From contig NZ_CP118527.1 of NCBI RefSeq assembly GCF_028885415.1, positions 4,526,001 to 4,590,000 on the forward strand: 64,000 bases of DNA, read 5' to 3'. Below, piece by piece: positions 33,262-42,627 of this stretch (position 1 is the stretch's first letter; every line of letters starts with the position of its first letter). The notes beneath the pieces were generated by a model. The model was given only the letters and a program-made list of their open reading frames with translations, did not search any database and was not told the DNA's origin. Both the position numbers and the translations under genes were made by a program. The stretch is from Streptomyces coeruleorubidus. Lineage in GTDB: Bacteria > Actinomycetota > Actinomycetes > Streptomycetales > Streptomycetaceae.

Positions 33262-35277
33262 CTAGAACGGCAACGGCCACCCCCGCACCACCTCCAGCCG
33301 CGACACCGCCCGCGTCAGCACCACGTACAGCCGGTGCAGCCCCCGTTCCTCCGCCTCGGCGATCGCCGCCGGCTCGACGGCCACGACATGGTCGTACTCG
33401 AGGCCCTTGACGACGCTCGCGGGCACCAGGGACACGCGGGCACCGAGTTCGTCCGGGCCCGCGGCCTCGATGCCGGCCGCCTCCAGGGCCGCCCGGACCC
33501 GGGGCACGTCGGCGTCCGCCGCGACGACCCCGACCGAGCCCTCCCGCCCCAGCGCGTCCCGGACGGCCGCCACGACCGCCCCGGGCACGTCGTCCACCGT
33601 GGTCTCCCGCTCCCGCAACTCCCCGTCCCCGCGCAGCGAACGGGCCGCCGGGACGTCCACGTCCAGTCGCTCCAGCAGCCGGTTGGCGAGACCGACGACC
33701 GCATTCGGCACGCGGAAGCCGGTGGTCAGCTCGACCACGGCCGCGTCCGGTTTCCCCAGGTGCGACAGGACCGTCCGCCACGACCGTGCCGCCCACGGCG
33801 TCGTCCCCTGCGCCAGGTCGCCCAGTACCGTCAGCGAACCGAAGCGCGCCCGGCGGGCGATGGCCCGGCACTCCATCGGGGACAGGTCCTGCGCCTCGTC
33901 GACGACGACGTGCCCGTATCCCTCCGGGTGCTCGATCAGCCCGGCGACCTCGTCGAGGAGCACCAGATCGGCGGCCGACCAGCGCGCCGACTTCCACGAC
34001 CGCGGCGGCCTGGTCCACAGCAGCGCCCGCTGCTCACCGGCGTCGAGCAGCCCCTCGGCGGCCGACGCCAACGCCGCCTCGCCGCCGAGCAGTTCGGCCA
34101 CGACCTCCTCGGGCCGCACCCGGGGGCAGACGGCATCGACGTACGCGGACACGGGCCGGGCCCGCTCGACCCGGCGCACCCAGGCCTGGCCCGGCGGACC
34201 GGCCCGCCGCTCGACCTGCTCGCGCAGACTCCGCACGATCCGCGCCCGCACCCGCTCCCGCCCCACTCCGTACGGCGGTTCCTCCTCCCGCACGCCGGCC
34301 ACGATCCGCGCCAGTTCCGCCTCGGGCACCCGCCACCGGTAGGACCCGTCCGGCACGGCGAGCGAACCGGCCCCCTCGGTGCGCACCCGCGCGTACAGCG
34401 CCCGCCGCAGCACCTCCGCCATCCGGACGTCGTGCTTGACGACGGCGGCGGCCTCGTCGTCCACACCACGGACCGGCCACCGCGCGATCTCCTCCCCCAG
34501 GGTCGACTGCCGGACCCCCGTCTCGCCGAGCGCGGGCAGCACTTCGGCGATGTACGACAGGAAGGTGCGGTTGGGCCCGAGGATCAGCAGACCGCCGCGC
34601 CGGATGCGCTGCGGGTGCGTGTACAGCAGATACGCCGCCCGGTGCAGTCCCACGGCGGTCTTGCCGGTGCCGGGCGCCCCCTGCACGCACACCGACACCG
34701 CCAGGTCCCCGCGTACGAGGTCGTCCTGCTCGGGCTGGATGGTCGCGGCGATGTCCCGCATGGGCCCGACGCGGGGCCGTTCGATCTCCCGGGCGACGAT
34801 CTCACTGTCGCGGACCTCCCCCTGCCCCAGCTGCTCGTCCTCCAGGCCGGTGAGGTCACCGGAGTCGCCCCGGCTGCCGGGCGCCCACCCGAACCGCCGG
34901 CGCACGGCGACGCCCTGCGGGTCACGGGCGGAGGCCTGGTAGAAGGCGCGCGAGACGGGTGCCCGCCAGTCGACGACGAGGGGCGGTTTTGCCGGGTGCT
35001 CGGAGATCCGCAGCCGCCCGATGTGCAACTGCCCGTCCCCACCGTGCAGGGCCCCGAAGAACAGCGGCCCCTCGGGCAGTTCCCGCAGCGCCTTGGCCCG
35101 GCTGCGCAGCCGGTACCCGAGGACTTCGGCATCGGCACCGGACGCGGAGACGTCCTCCCCGATGACGACCTGCTCACCGGCGCCCTCGACCATCGCGGCG
35201 AGGGCGGCCCGGCAGCGTTCGTGGTGGGCGCGTTCCTGGTCGAGGACGTGCTGAAGGGCAGGCTCGGTCGACGTCAT
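33262..35277 (-). CDS. HelD-family UvrD/Rep-like helicase (RNA polymerase-associated)
   Basis: 671-aa superfamily 1 ATPase. N-terminal coiled coil (residues about 5-30), then the HelD inserted region (GPLFFGALHGGDGQLHIGRL, VDWRAPVSRAFYQA), Walker A VQGAPGTGKTAVGLHR, Walker B YGHVVVDEAQDLSPME, motif III LTVLGDLAQGTTPW and motif VI-like LYVVLTRAVSRLEVV. HelD proteins pull stalled RNA polymerase off DNA; the HelR relatives of Streptomyces displace rifampicin. I cannot separate the two from sequence alone. It lies 49 bp downstream of a TetR gene in an unusually AT-rich gap. Confidence 0.88.
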   Translation of the reverse strand: MTSTEPALQHVLDQERAHHERCRAALAAMVEGAGEQVVIGEDVSASGADAEVLGYRLRSRAKALRELPEGPLFFGALHGGDGQLHIGRLRISEHPAKPPLVVDWRAPVSRAFYQASARDPQGVAVRRRFGWAPGSRGDSGDLTGLEDEQLGQGEVRDSEIVAREIERPRVGPMRDIAATIQPEQDDLVRGDLAVSVCVQGAPGTGKTAVGLHRAAYLLYTHPQRIRRGGLLILGPNRTFLSYIAEVLPALGETGVRQSTLGEEIARWPVRGVDDEAAAVVKHDVRMAEVLRRALYARVRTEGAGSLAVPDGSYRWRVPEAELARIVAGVREEEPPYGVGRERVRARIVRSLREQVERRAGPPGQAWVRRVERARPVSAYVDAVCPRVRPEEVVAELLGGEAALASAAEGLLDAGEQRALLWTRPPRSWKSARWSAADLVLLDEVAGLIEHPEGYGHVVVDEAQDLSPMECRAIARRARFGSLTVLGDLAQGTTPWAARSWRTVLSHLGKPDAAVVELTTGFRVPNAVVGLANRLLERLDVDVPAARSLRGDGELRERETTVDDVPGAVVAAVRDALGREGSVGVVAADADVPRVRAALEAAGIEAAGPDELGARVSLVPASVVKGLEYDHVVAVEPAAIAEAEERGLHRLYVVLTRAVSRLEVVRGWPLPF

Positions 35278-35326
35278 TCCACCGAGCGTACGCGAAAAAT
35301 ATGACCGAGTTAAATTTATTACCGTG

Positions 35327-35959
35327 TTACGTCTGGCTGGCCCTGCCGCCCTGGACGGTCGGCGGCAGCCCCGCCGCCAGCCACCCGAACGCCCGCTCCG
35401 CCGCCGCCACCGCATCCGGCCGCACGTCCGCCACCCGCTCCCCCGCCGCGATCCGCCGCCAGTTCTCCAGCGCGAGCACCCGCAGCACGGCCATGATCTG
35501 CCCGGCCGCCAGCCGCGCGTCCAGATCCCCGCCCAGCACCTCGGCGAGCGCGGCCTCGGACCGCTCCTGATGCGTGTGCGCCCGGGCGACCAGGGAGGGC
35601 GTCCCGTAGAGCAGCCTGTGGAAGGCGAGCACCCGGGGGTCGTCGTTGAGTCCGGTCACGGGATCCCCCCGCTCCAGCCCCTCCAGGAAATGCCGCCGCA
35701 AGGCCTCCACGGGCGGCTCCTCCGCTCCCGCCACCACCCGCGCGGCCTCCCCCTCGTGGTCGGCGATCCGGTACAGCACCAGATCCTCCTTCGCCGGGAA
35801 GTACCGGAACAGCGTCGGCTTGGAGATCTCGGCCGCCGCCGCCACCTCGGCGACGGACACCGCGTCGAAACCCTTCTCCAGGAAGAGCCGGATCGCGGTG
35901 TCCGACACGACCTGGTACATCCGCTGCTTCTTGCGCTCGCGCAGCCCGATCTCGCTCAT
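35327..35959 (-). CDS. TetR-family regulator
   Basis: 210-aa regulator. HTH: YQVVSDTAIRLFLEKGFDAV, SVAEVAAAAEISKPTLFRYF followed by PAKEDLV. The C-terminal domain is helical. ATG 35959 is preceded by a gene-free stretch of 40 bp that ends at the antibiotic-phosphotransferase-like gene's stop. It reads into the HelD gene and may control it. Confidence 0.92.
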   Translation of the reverse strand: MSEIGLRERKKQRMYQVVSDTAIRLFLEKGFDAVSVAEVAAAAEISKPTLFRYFPAKEDLVLYRIADHEGEAARVVAGAEEPPVEALRRHFLEGLERGDPVTGLNDDPRVLAFHRLLYGTPSLVARAHTHQERSEAALAEVLGGDLDARLAAGQIMAVLRVLALENWRRIAAGERVADVRPDAVAAAERAFGWLAAGLPPTVQGGRASQT

Positions 35960-35998
35960 GCGGCGAGCCTACGCAGTACGGCGAGACGGGAGTCCGCC

Positions 35999-37129
35999 TC
36001 AGGAAGTGCCCGACTCGGTGAGCACGGGCCGGTCCCCCTGTGCCGCCTCTCGATCTCCCCGCGCCGCCTCCATCTCACCGTGCCAGCGGATCAGTGCGGC
36101 CATGATCTGCGCACGGCTCGGCACCTGCGCCAGGCCGAGCGGCTGTGCGGCGGCGGCGAGGATCTTCTGCAGCTTGCCGGCGGCCACGGGCAGGGCCACC
36201 CAGTTGAAGCCGGCGTCCTCGCGCAGGGACAGCGACACCCGGATGACATCGGTGAAGACCGACTGCGCCCGCTTGAAGCCGAGGATCAGCGGCAGGTCCC
36301 GCTCCCACCCCGACGAGCTGCCCGGCCGGATCCGCTCGACCAGGTCGCACCATTCACGGACGATACGGCTCTCCTGATCGCCCGGATAGCGCATCAGGTA
36401 GAGGTGGGTGGCCAGGTCGTAGAGCGGATCGCCCAGCATCGCGAGCTCCCAGTCGATGGCCCAGAGCCGGCCCTTCGGATCGAGGACGAAGTTCTCACGG
36501 TGCAGATCCGCGTGCAGAAGGCAGAACGGGCGCTCCTGGAGCCCCAGCACGTGCTTCCTCAGAAGGGTGAACGATTCCTCCGAGATACCGAGCGCGCTGA
36601 ACAGGCCGGCGAACGCCGTGTGGTTCTTCCTGTAGACCTGCTCCTCGACGAAGACGATCAGACGTTCCAGAAAGCCGGCGCTGTCCCCGTCCTCGGCGCG
36701 GTCCCGGTGCTCACAGCGCCGCTCCACGCTCAGCATCTCCGGCGTGATGCGCACCATCTCCCGGAAGAGATCGACGATCTGGTCGAACGCCGAGTCGGGA
36801 ACGCGCCGCCCCGGCCGCCGCTGCTCACCGAGTGTCCGTCCCTCGATGAAGCCCTGAAGTGCCATGCCTGCGACATCGACGATGCCGGGGACCCGGCCGA
36901 TGTGCCCCTGGAGGGCGCGGAGCAGCTCCTCCTCCGACCTGAAGCACCTCCGGTCGAACCACAGGATCTCCGAGCGCGGCTCACGGACCTTGACGGTTCG
37001 TGTCCCACCGGGCAACGCGAGGACGTAGGTCTCGTGGTGGTACCCCTTGAGCGGTCCCTTGACCAGGTTCGGGTCGCCGCTCATCTCGACTGCTCGCTGC
37101 CGAGCCCCGGAGACCGATGGGGGTGTCAT
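35999..37129 (-). CDS. Aminoglycoside phosphotransferase (APH)-fold kinase
   Basis: 376-aa kinase-like protein. The APH/choline-kinase catalytic motif LLHADLHRENFVLDPKG (His-x-Asp-x4-Asn) and the metal-binding WAIDWELAMLGDPLYDLA are complete. The nucleotide-binding lobe has KVREPRSEILWFDRR. The substrate may be an antibiotic, a sugar or a small metabolite. The start is uncertain: ATG 37129 or 37084 (MSGDPNLVKG). It is transcribed alone, 39 bp before the TetR gene. Confidence 0.85.
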   Translation of the reverse strand: MTPPSVSGARQRAVEMSGDPNLVKGPLKGYHHETYVLALPGGTRTVKVREPRSEILWFDRRCFRSEEELLRALQGHIGRVPGIVDVAGMALQGFIEGRTLGEQRRPGRRVPDSAFDQIVDLFREMVRITPEMLSVERRCEHRDRAEDGDSAGFLERLIVFVEEQVYRKNHTAFAGLFSALGISEESFTLLRKHVLGLQERPFCLLHADLHRENFVLDPKGRLWAIDWELAMLGDPLYDLATHLYLMRYPGDQESRIVREWCDLVERIRPGSSSGWERDLPLILGFKRAQSVFTDVIRVSLSLREDAGFNWVALPVAAGKLQKILAAAAQPLGLAQVPSRAQIMAALIRWHGEMEAARGDREAAQGDRPVLTESGTS

Positions 37130-37289
37130 TGGGTGGTTCAGCCTGCCCCGGTGGTGCGGATGGTGTAAGGGGGAAGGCACGTTACTCCACCGCACGCCGT
37201 GATCAGGGGAGAACCCGGCTATCGAGCCGAACTCGTCCCCTCCCAGGTGATCCCAGGTGAACCGGCGCCCGCCCCGGACAGCGGCAGAC

Positions 37290-38036
37290 CTAGCCGCGCC
37301 GCAGCAGCTCCAGTACGGGCTCCAGGGATTCGACGACGGTGTCGGCTCCCGCTTCCCTCAGGATCTTGGCTTTCCGGGGGTTGCGCGCGTACCCGAGGAA
37401 CGGCACCCCGGCCTGTGCCGCGGCCTCGTGGTCCGAGGGGGTGTCGCCGATCATCAGGGCGTCGGCGGGGGCGGCGCCCGTGGCGTTCAGCGCACGGTTG
37501 AGGCAGTGGGGGTCCGGCTTCAGGTGGTGGAGCTCCTGGGTGCGGCCGTAGACGTGGGGGGCGAAGCAGCCGACGAGGCCGCGGCTGTCGAGGTACTTGC
37601 GCACCACCCGCGGGGAGTTGTTGGTGGCGATCGCGAGGCGGGAGCCCACCGCCGACCAGGTGCGTATCAGCGGATCCGCGTACGGGGTCGGCATCGCCGA
37701 GGACGCGGCCCGCAGTTCCTCCTGGGTGAGGCGTTCCTCCAGCTCGGCGACGAGGTCGCTGCCGGGATGCCGGCGGTCCACGGCGCGCAGGACGACATGC
37801 GGGTCGAGCGACTCGCGTTCCGCGTCCGTCAGCAGGCCGTGCAGGCCCCGGCCCTCCAGCCAGGACACCAGGTCGCTCGCCACCCGGTCCGCCGAGTGCC
37901 CGGCGAACAGACGGCAGATGGGCCCGTCGAAGTCCCAGAGCACGACACGGGCGCCTTTGATCAGAGTCAGGAGATGGTGCTGATCGTTCTCGGTCTCGAC
38001 CGTCACCGAACCAGTCTGCGTCGTATCAGAAGTCAC
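37290..38036 (-). CDS. HAD-superfamily hydrolase
   Basis: 248-aa phosphatase-like enzyme. HAD motif I is VVLWDFDGPICRLF (nucleophile and acid Asp), motif II IATNNSPR, motif III Lys in HHLKPDPHCLN and motif IV MIGDTPSDHEAA. The GTG start overlaps the GntR stop (TAGTG), so translation is coupled to the regulator. Substrate unknown; phosphoglycolate or beta-phosphoglucomutase-type activity is common in this group. Confidence 0.9.
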   Translation of the reverse strand: MTSDTTQTGSVTVETENDQHHLLTLIKGARVVLWDFDGPICRLFAGHSADRVASDLVSWLEGRGLHGLLTDAERESLDPHVVLRAVDRRHPGSDLVAELEERLTQEELRAASSAMPTPYADPLIRTWSAVGSRLAIATNNSPRVVRKYLDSRGLVGCFAPHVYGRTQELHHLKPDPHCLNRALNATGAAPADALMIGDTPSDHEAAAQAGVPFLGYARNPRKAKILREAGADTVVESLEPVLELLRRG

Positions 38037-38920
38037 TAGGAGAGTGTCAGGTCCGAGGTGATGGTTTCCCAGAGGGCGTCGAACCACTTCTGGGATTCCT
38101 GTACGAACGCCGCGTCCCGCAGGCCCGCCCGTGTCACGAAGGAGAAGAGGAGCGACTGGGAGCCGAGGACGTCGTACATGTCCAGGGTCTGGCTGCCCCA
38201 CTCCTCCGCGCGCCTGGTCAGCATGTAGTAACCGATCAGCGCTTCCTCCTGGTTGAGCAGGTACAGCTTCACCGGCGGGGTGAAGGGCAGCGCGCGGAAC
38301 GTGACGTGGACGTCGATGCCGTGCGTGGAGCGCAGGGCCAGCAGGTTGTGCTGGAGGACCTGACCCTGGGCGTTGCGCATGGCGAGCCAGCGCTGGTGGA
38401 CCGGGTTGTCGTCGCCGTGCGCCTCCACGGGCACGGGGAAGGCCAGCTCGATGTCCCGGGAGGGGACCAGGATGCGGACGTCGATCGACTCGGGGTGGAT
38501 ACGGCCCTCGTGGATCAGGCGGAGCGGCTCGCCGATGGCGATCATCAGGGTCTCCGCGGTGTGGCAGACGACGTCGACGCGGACGCGGCGGGCCGAGAAC
38601 GCCTCGGTGAGCCGCGGTGCCAGGCCCACCATGGTCGGCTGGGGCTCGCCGCGGGCCGGGGCGGGCGCGGCGATCCGCGGCGGGCTGCCCTTGCTGACGT
38701 TGGTGAGGAGACCGTCCTCCTGGAGTGCCCGCAGGGCTTGGCGGACGGCACCGCGTTCCACGCCGAACTCCTCGGCCAGTTCGGCCTGGGTGGGCAGGCG
38801 GTCCCCCGGCTTGAGGTCTCCGGCGCGGATGCGGTCCCGCAGGATGCCGGCGATCTCCTGGGGCGAGAGCCTGCTGCTGCCGTTCACTGCCACGTTCTCC
38901 GCCACATTCTCCTGGGTCAC
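38036..38920 (-). CDS. GntR-family regulator A
   Basis: 294-aa winged-helix regulator. The GntR wHTH is visible as AGILRDRIRAGDLKPGDRLP, TQAELAEEFGVERGAVRQAL. The C-terminal domain (about residues 90-290) has a family-specific pattern (LAMRNAQGQVLQHNLLALRS, THGIDVHVTFRALPF) shared almost word for word with the GntR at 39264. A GTG start at 38920 is chosen because its upstream sequence (AGTTGTAGCGTTTGGTCGTG) is conserved in the paralogue and places a -10 at leaderless spacing. Confidence 0.9.
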   Translation of the reverse strand: MTQENVAENVAVNGSSRLSPQEIAGILRDRIRAGDLKPGDRLPTQAELAEEFGVERGAVRQALRALQEDGLLTNVSKGSPPRIAAPAPARGEPQPTMVGLAPRLTEAFSARRVRVDVVCHTAETLMIAIGEPLRLIHEGRIHPESIDVRILVPSRDIELAFPVPVEAHGDDNPVHQRWLAMRNAQGQVLQHNLLALRSTHGIDVHVTFRALPFTPPVKLYLLNQEEALIGYYMLTRRAEEWGSQTLDMYDVLGSQSLLFSFVTRAGLRDAAFVQESQKWFDALWETITSDLTLS

Positions 38921-39007
38921 GACCAAACGCTACAACTCTGATCCATCTGACGGGAGTTGTTTGAAAGTTGTTTATAACTAGGGGCCAAGTGGGGACAACT
39001 TAATCAG

Positions 39008-39022
39008 AGTTGGTTGCCAACT
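39008..39022. promoter_or_regulatory. Operator-like palindrome AGTTGG-TTG-CCAACT
   Basis: Perfect 6-bp arms with a 3-nt spacer, 88 bp upstream of GntR A and 52 bp upstream of the small membrane gene at 39074. The same AGTTGG-N3-CCAACT site occurs 85 bp upstream of GntR B. More AAGTT half sites lie at 38965-39001. The shared design suggests cross- or auto-regulation. Confidence 0.6.
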
Positions 39023-39073
39023 TACCCGAGTTGGCGGAAGTTTTGCCTCCGAACTTCCGAAGGGGGAAGACCA

Positions 39074-39262
39074 ATGCCCGCCCTCGCTCTCCTCTCCGCC
39101 GCCTTCGTCGTCGCCTTCGAGCAGCTCGTCCAGTGGAAGTACGGCCCGGCAGGAATCGTCGGCCTGATCCTTCTCACCGTAGGCATCAAGGCCAAGAGCC
39201 CGGCCGTCAGCTCCGCCGGAGCGGTCGTGCTCGCGCTGCTGATGACCGGCCCTGCCCGATAA
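39074..39262 (+). CDS. Small membrane protein, 62 aa, between GntR paralogues
   Basis: 62-residue hydrophobic protein: ALALLSAAFVVAFEQLV, then PAGIVGLILLTVGI, and SSAGAVVLALLMTGP. Two or three membrane helices. A good ribosome site AAGGGGGAAG precedes the ATG. It ends one base before the GntR B stop codon, tail to tail. Homologous-looking proteins sit beside GntR genes in Streptomyces as I recall; function unknown. Confidence 0.75.
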   Translation: MPALALLSAAFVVAFEQLVQWKYGPAGIVGLILLTVGIKAKSPAVSSAGAVVLALLMTGPAR

Positions 39263-39263
39263 G

Positions 39264-40166
39264 TCAGCTGGTGAGCACCAGTTCCGAACTGATCGTCTCC
39301 CACAGCGCGTTGAACCACAGGTGCGACTGCTCGACGAACGTCGTGTCGCGCAGGCCGGGGCCCTGCTGGAAGGAGAACAGCATCGACTGGGTGCCCTGGG
39401 CGTCGTACATCTCCAGGTGCTCGTGGTCGATCTCGGCCTCCCGGCGCATCAGCGTGTAGTACGCGAACAGCGCCTCCGCGTTGTTGAGCAGGTACAGCTT
39501 CACCGGCGGGGTGAAGGGCAGCGCCCGGAACGTGACGTGCACGTCGATGCCGTGCGTGGAGCGCAGGGCCAGCAGGTTGTGCCGGAGGACCTGCCCCTGG
39601 GCGTTGCGCATCGCCAGCCACCGGTCGTGCACCCAGTCGTCGCCGCGCCCCTCGACCGGCACCGGGAAGGCGAGGTCGATGTCCCGGCTCGGCAGCAGGA
39701 CCCGGACGTCGACCTTGGCCGGTTTCAGCCGTCCGGCGTGGATCTGCCGCAGCGGCTCACCGATGGCGAGCGTGAGGGAGATGGAGGTCAGGCACACGGC
39801 GTCTATCTCGACGTGCTCCGCCGCGAAGGCCGCCGCGATCCGGGGCGCGAGGGCCACCGTGGTGGGCAGGGGCGGAGCTTCCGGGCCGGTCAGCGCCCTG
39901 GCGAGGTCGGGGGCGACGGTCGCCGGGCTGCCCTTGGACACGTTGGTGAGCAACCGCTCCGACTGGAGGATGCGCAGGGCCTGGCGTACGGCACCGCGCT
40001 CGACGCCGAACTCGTGGGCCAGCTGGGCCTGGGTGGGCATGCGCTCACCGGGCCGCAGCGCTCCCGACCTGATCCGGGCGCGCAGTTCGTCGGCCACCTC
40101 GTGATGTGTTCTCTGTGGCCGTTGCGACCTCTTCCGTCCATTGACGGAGGCGTGTTCCGGGTCCAC
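39264..40166 (-). CDS. GntR-family regulator B (paralogue of regulator A)
   Basis: 300-aa regulator with wHTH ADELRARIRSGALRPGERMP, TQAQLAHEFGVERGAVRQAL and the same C-terminal domain as regulator A (LAMRNAQGQVLRHNLLALRS, THGIDVHVTFRALPFTPPVK). It starts with GTG at 40166, with AGTTGTACTGTTTGGTTGTG around the start as in A (17 of 20 identical). The pair most likely arose by duplication, with the 62-aa gene in between. Confidence 0.9.
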   Translation of the reverse strand: MDPEHASVNGRKRSQRPQRTHHEVADELRARIRSGALRPGERMPTQAQLAHEFGVERGAVRQALRILQSERLLTNVSKGSPATVAPDLARALTGPEAPPLPTTVALAPRIAAAFAAEHVEIDAVCLTSISLTLAIGEPLRQIHAGRLKPAKVDVRVLLPSRDIDLAFPVPVEGRGDDWVHDRWLAMRNAQGQVLRHNLLALRSTHGIDVHVTFRALPFTPPVKLYLLNNAEALFAYYTLMRREAEIDHEHLEMYDAQGTQSMLFSFQQGPGLRDTTFVEQSHLWFNALWETISSELVLTS

Positions 40167-40250
40167 AACCAAACAGTACAACTTCCCGCCATCTTTCGGC
40201 AGTTCACCACTAGGTGGTTATGAGCCGCTTCCAAGCGGAGATAAGTACAG

Positions 40251-40271
40251 TGAAGTTGGTCACCAACTTCA
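40251..40271. promoter_or_regulatory. Operator-like palindrome TGAAGTTGG-TCA-CCAACTTCA
   Basis: Perfect 9-bp arms with a 3-nt spacer, 85 bp upstream of the GntR B start. It contains the same core as the site at 39008. The arrangement around both paralogues (core palindrome 85-88 bp upstream of a leaderless start) is the strongest hint that they bind the same operators. Confidence 0.6.
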
Positions 40272-40311
40272 GCGACATGGTCAGACCTTCAGAGGGTTGG
40301 CCATCCGCCGT

Positions 40312-40344
40312 GGGGCTCCCTTCCGGAGGGGAGCCGGGAGCCCC
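40312..40344 (-). terminator. Hairpin terminator downstream of GNAT gene
   Basis: GGGGCTCCC and GGGAGCCCC form a perfect 9-bp stem with a 15-nt loop that itself can fold. It lies about 100 bp after the GNAT stop on the minus strand and before the GntR B promoter region. Confidence 0.55.
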
Positions 40345-40445
40345 GGCCGGCCGGCATCACCGCCGGCAGGCACCACCGCACAACAACCACAACCGAACAG
40401 CTCGCTACGGATGCGGGATCCCTGTCGTCGGCGGAAGGGAGCGGT

Positions 40446-41708
40446 TCAGAACAGGTCCGGGCACCAAGGCCGCCTGGACGTACGCAGCAGGGCGTCGGCC
40501 TTCCGGGCGGCGCCCGCTCGTTCTTCTTGCACCCGGCCCAGCGCCGCCAGCCGCACCGCCGACTCGTCCCCGAGCCACAGCGCCCCCAACTCGACCAGCC
40601 CGAGCGTGAGTTCCGCGCTCTCGGTGGTCGGCGTACAGGACGCCCCGTCGCCCGAGGCCTCCAGCCGGTAGCGCCCGCCGGTCAGACCGTCGACGCCGGC
40701 GACCTCCAGCACCAGCGTCCCCTCCCCCTCGTACGTCCGCGCCTGCAGAGCGCCTGCGACGTCGAGGATCCGCACCCACAGCCAGTCCGCCAGCGAGGTG
40801 ATCCTGGCCGCCCGCGGATCCGGCAGGAGGAACGGGAGCAGGTCGTCGGGCGCCCGCCAGCCGCTCTTGACCTGCACGACCCAGTCGATGGAGCACAGGT
40901 AATGCCACAGGGCGCGCTCCGCGGCCGGTGTCGCGCCCAGCAGCCACTTCACGGTGGCCGTGTTCAACGGCTGCTTGGCGTCACCCCAGTTGTCGTCGAC
41001 CTCGTAGGCGGCCATGCCCTCGACCTCGCCGGACGCCGAGCGGTACACGGCGAAGAAGGGCAGCTTCCACGACGGGTCGAACCGCAGGGCGCCGGTGTTG
41101 AGCTTCCACCACACCTCGTCGCGGGTGATGAGGCCGGGCCGGGCGCGGCGCAGCCGCTCGTACAGCTCCGGGCCGAGCTTGCGGACGTCCTCGCCGTCCA
41201 CCAGGTCGATCCGCCCGCCGTCCGCCGGGCCCGCCCAGCGGGCGTCGAGACCGGCGCGCGGCACGTCGACCGTCCACTCGGCCGTCCAGGTCGCCGGTCC
41301 GAAGCCGTACCGGCCGTAGATCGGGTACTCGGCGGCGATCAGCGTCGCGACGACGTCCCCGCGCTCCTTCGCGGCGGCCAGGTCCTGCGCCATCATCCGG
41401 CTGAGCAGCCCGCGGCGGCGGTGCGTGGCGGTGACGGTGACGCCCGAGACGGCGTCGGCCGGGACGCTCGCCCCGCCCACGGCCGTGAGCTCCTGGTCGA
41501 AGGAGCGGAAGGTCGCCACGCACCGGCCGCCGTCGAAGGCACCGAGGTAACGGCCGGGGACGAACTGCCGGCGGCGCCCCTCGATCTCCTCCTCGGACAG
41601 GACCGGCACCCGCAGGAAGCCGGTGCTCACGGCCCGCAGCCAGTCGGTGAACTCGGCTTCGGTGATCGGGCGTACGTCGATGCCGTCGGCACGGGGAGTG
41701 GGGGTCAT
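40446..41708 (-). CDS. Eis-type GNAT N-acetyltransferase
   Basis: 420-aa protein of the enhanced-intracellular-survival (Eis) layout: a GNAT domain ([20 protein letters not shown] is the acetyl-CoA motif; [14 protein letters not shown] the following helix-strand), a second GNAT-like domain, and a SCP2-like C-terminus. Mycobacterial Eis acetylates aminoglycosides and other amines at many positions. ATG 41708 gives the family's full length. It follows rsiG, 74 bp away, same strand. Confidence 0.9.
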   Translation of the reverse strand: MTPTPRADGIDVRPITEAEFTDWLRAVSTGFLRVPVLSEEEIEGRRRQFVPGRYLGAFDGGRCVATFRSFDQELTAVGGASVPADAVSGVTVTATHRRRGLLSRMMAQDLAAAKERGDVVATLIAAEYPIYGRYGFGPATWTAEWTVDVPRAGLDARWAGPADGGRIDLVDGEDVRKLGPELYERLRRARPGLITRDEVWWKLNTGALRFDPSWKLPFFAVYRSASGEVEGMAAYEVDDNWGDAKQPLNTATVKWLLGATPAAERALWHYLCSIDWVVQVKSGWRAPDDLLPFLLPDPRAARITSLADWLWVRILDVAGALQARTYEGEGTLVLEVAGVDGLTGGRYRLEASGDGASCTPTTESAELTLGLVELGALWLGDESAVRLAALGRVQEERAGAARKADALLRTSRRPWCPDLF

Positions 41709-41782
41709 GGACTTCACGCTAGGCGGAGGGCCGGTCGGTGTCGCGTAAATATCCGACCGGTCCTCCCCGGACCCGCGGCGCC

Positions 41783-42415
41783 TCACACGAGCAGGTCGTC
41801 GACCTGAGCCTCCCCCTCGCGGTAGCGGCGCGCGATCTCCGCGCTGCACTCGTCGGCCGTGCGCTGGAGCCGCTGCCGCCGCTGGGAGACCTGCTGCTCG
41901 TAGCGCACGAGCCGCCGCATCGCGGTGTTCAGCTCCAGGTCCGTCCGGGCGTCCAGATCGGACAGCTCGACCTCGGCGAGCATCTCCGCGGCCAGCCGCC
42001 GGTACTCCTCGCCCTGCGGCGTCCCCAGGGTCAGGTGGCGGGCGGAGGAGCGGTGCCGGGCCGGGGCGTCCCGCAGGATCTCCGCGAGCCGCTCGACGAC
42101 GGACGCCTGAGCGGGTACGGCGACGGAGGCCGCGCCCACCGGGGTGCGCCGCGTCAGCTCCGCCCGCAGGATGTCGATCCGCCCCTGGAGCAGCCGCCGT
42201 ACGTAGCTGAGGTCGGCTTCGTCGCGCTGGGCCTCGCGGCGCAGCGAGCGCAGCTCGGACAGGTTCAGCGCGGTCAGATCGTGCCCGGGAGCGTCCGAGG
42301 GCAGCGGCGGGCTGTCGGTGCGCTGTGTGGGCGGCCGGTGGTACTCCGACGCCCCGGTCCCCGTGTGGCTCGACCAGGCAGCCTCCAGCGGATGCCCGGT
42401 ACTCGATGTGCTCAT
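41783..42415 (-). CDS. rsiG: Anti-sigma factor RsiG (c-di-GMP-binding)
   Basis: 210-aa helical protein. Two copies of the RsiG signature E-x3-S-x2-R-x3-Q-x3-D are complete: [16 protein letters not shown] (about residues 70-85) and [16 protein letters not shown] (near the C-terminus). In Streptomyces RsiG binds two c-di-GMP molecules through these motifs and then sequesters the sporulation sigma factor WhiG. The antiparallel coiled coil they form is evident in the helical pattern. ATG 42415 gives the expected length. The WhiG gene is not in this window. Confidence 0.93.
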   Translation of the reverse strand: MSTSSTGHPLEAAWSSHTGTGASEYHRPPTQRTDSPPLPSDAPGHDLTALNLSELRSLRREAQRDEADLSYVRRLLQGRIDILRAELTRRTPVGAASVAVPAQASVVERLAEILRDAPARHRSSARHLTLGTPQGEEYRRLAAEMLAEVELSDLDARTDLELNTAMRRLVRYEQQVSQRRQRLQRTADECSAEIARRYREGEAQVDDLLV

Positions 42416-42627
42416 GTGCCTCAACCGTCCCCTCGACCGGTGTGTGAAAGCATCGTGCCACCCCAAGTGGCCGCTATGGGGACGAGTGCCCCCGATAGGC
42501 CCCAGATGGGCGGGTAAGCAGCAAAATACGGCCGTGCGCGGCCTGTTGGCGCCCCGCGCAAACCACCCTTTCGGGCCATGCGCGAACCGCCCGCGATCGC
42601 GCGTTCACCGCCCTGCATGATGGACGT

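Noticed and set aside
32392..35304. 970-codon plus-strand frame over the dehydrogenase and HelD genes
   Set aside because: Low-complexity Arg/Pro/Gly shadow covering two genes with clear family motifs.
35278..35326. Rifamycin-associated element upstream of the HelD gene
   Set aside because: I could not recognise the palindromic element in this AT-rich gap, so HelR identity is not claimed.
40214..40609. Plus-strand frame starting after the GntR B palindrome
   Set aside because: No ribosome site; it runs through a terminator hairpin and becomes low-complexity Pro/Arg sequence.
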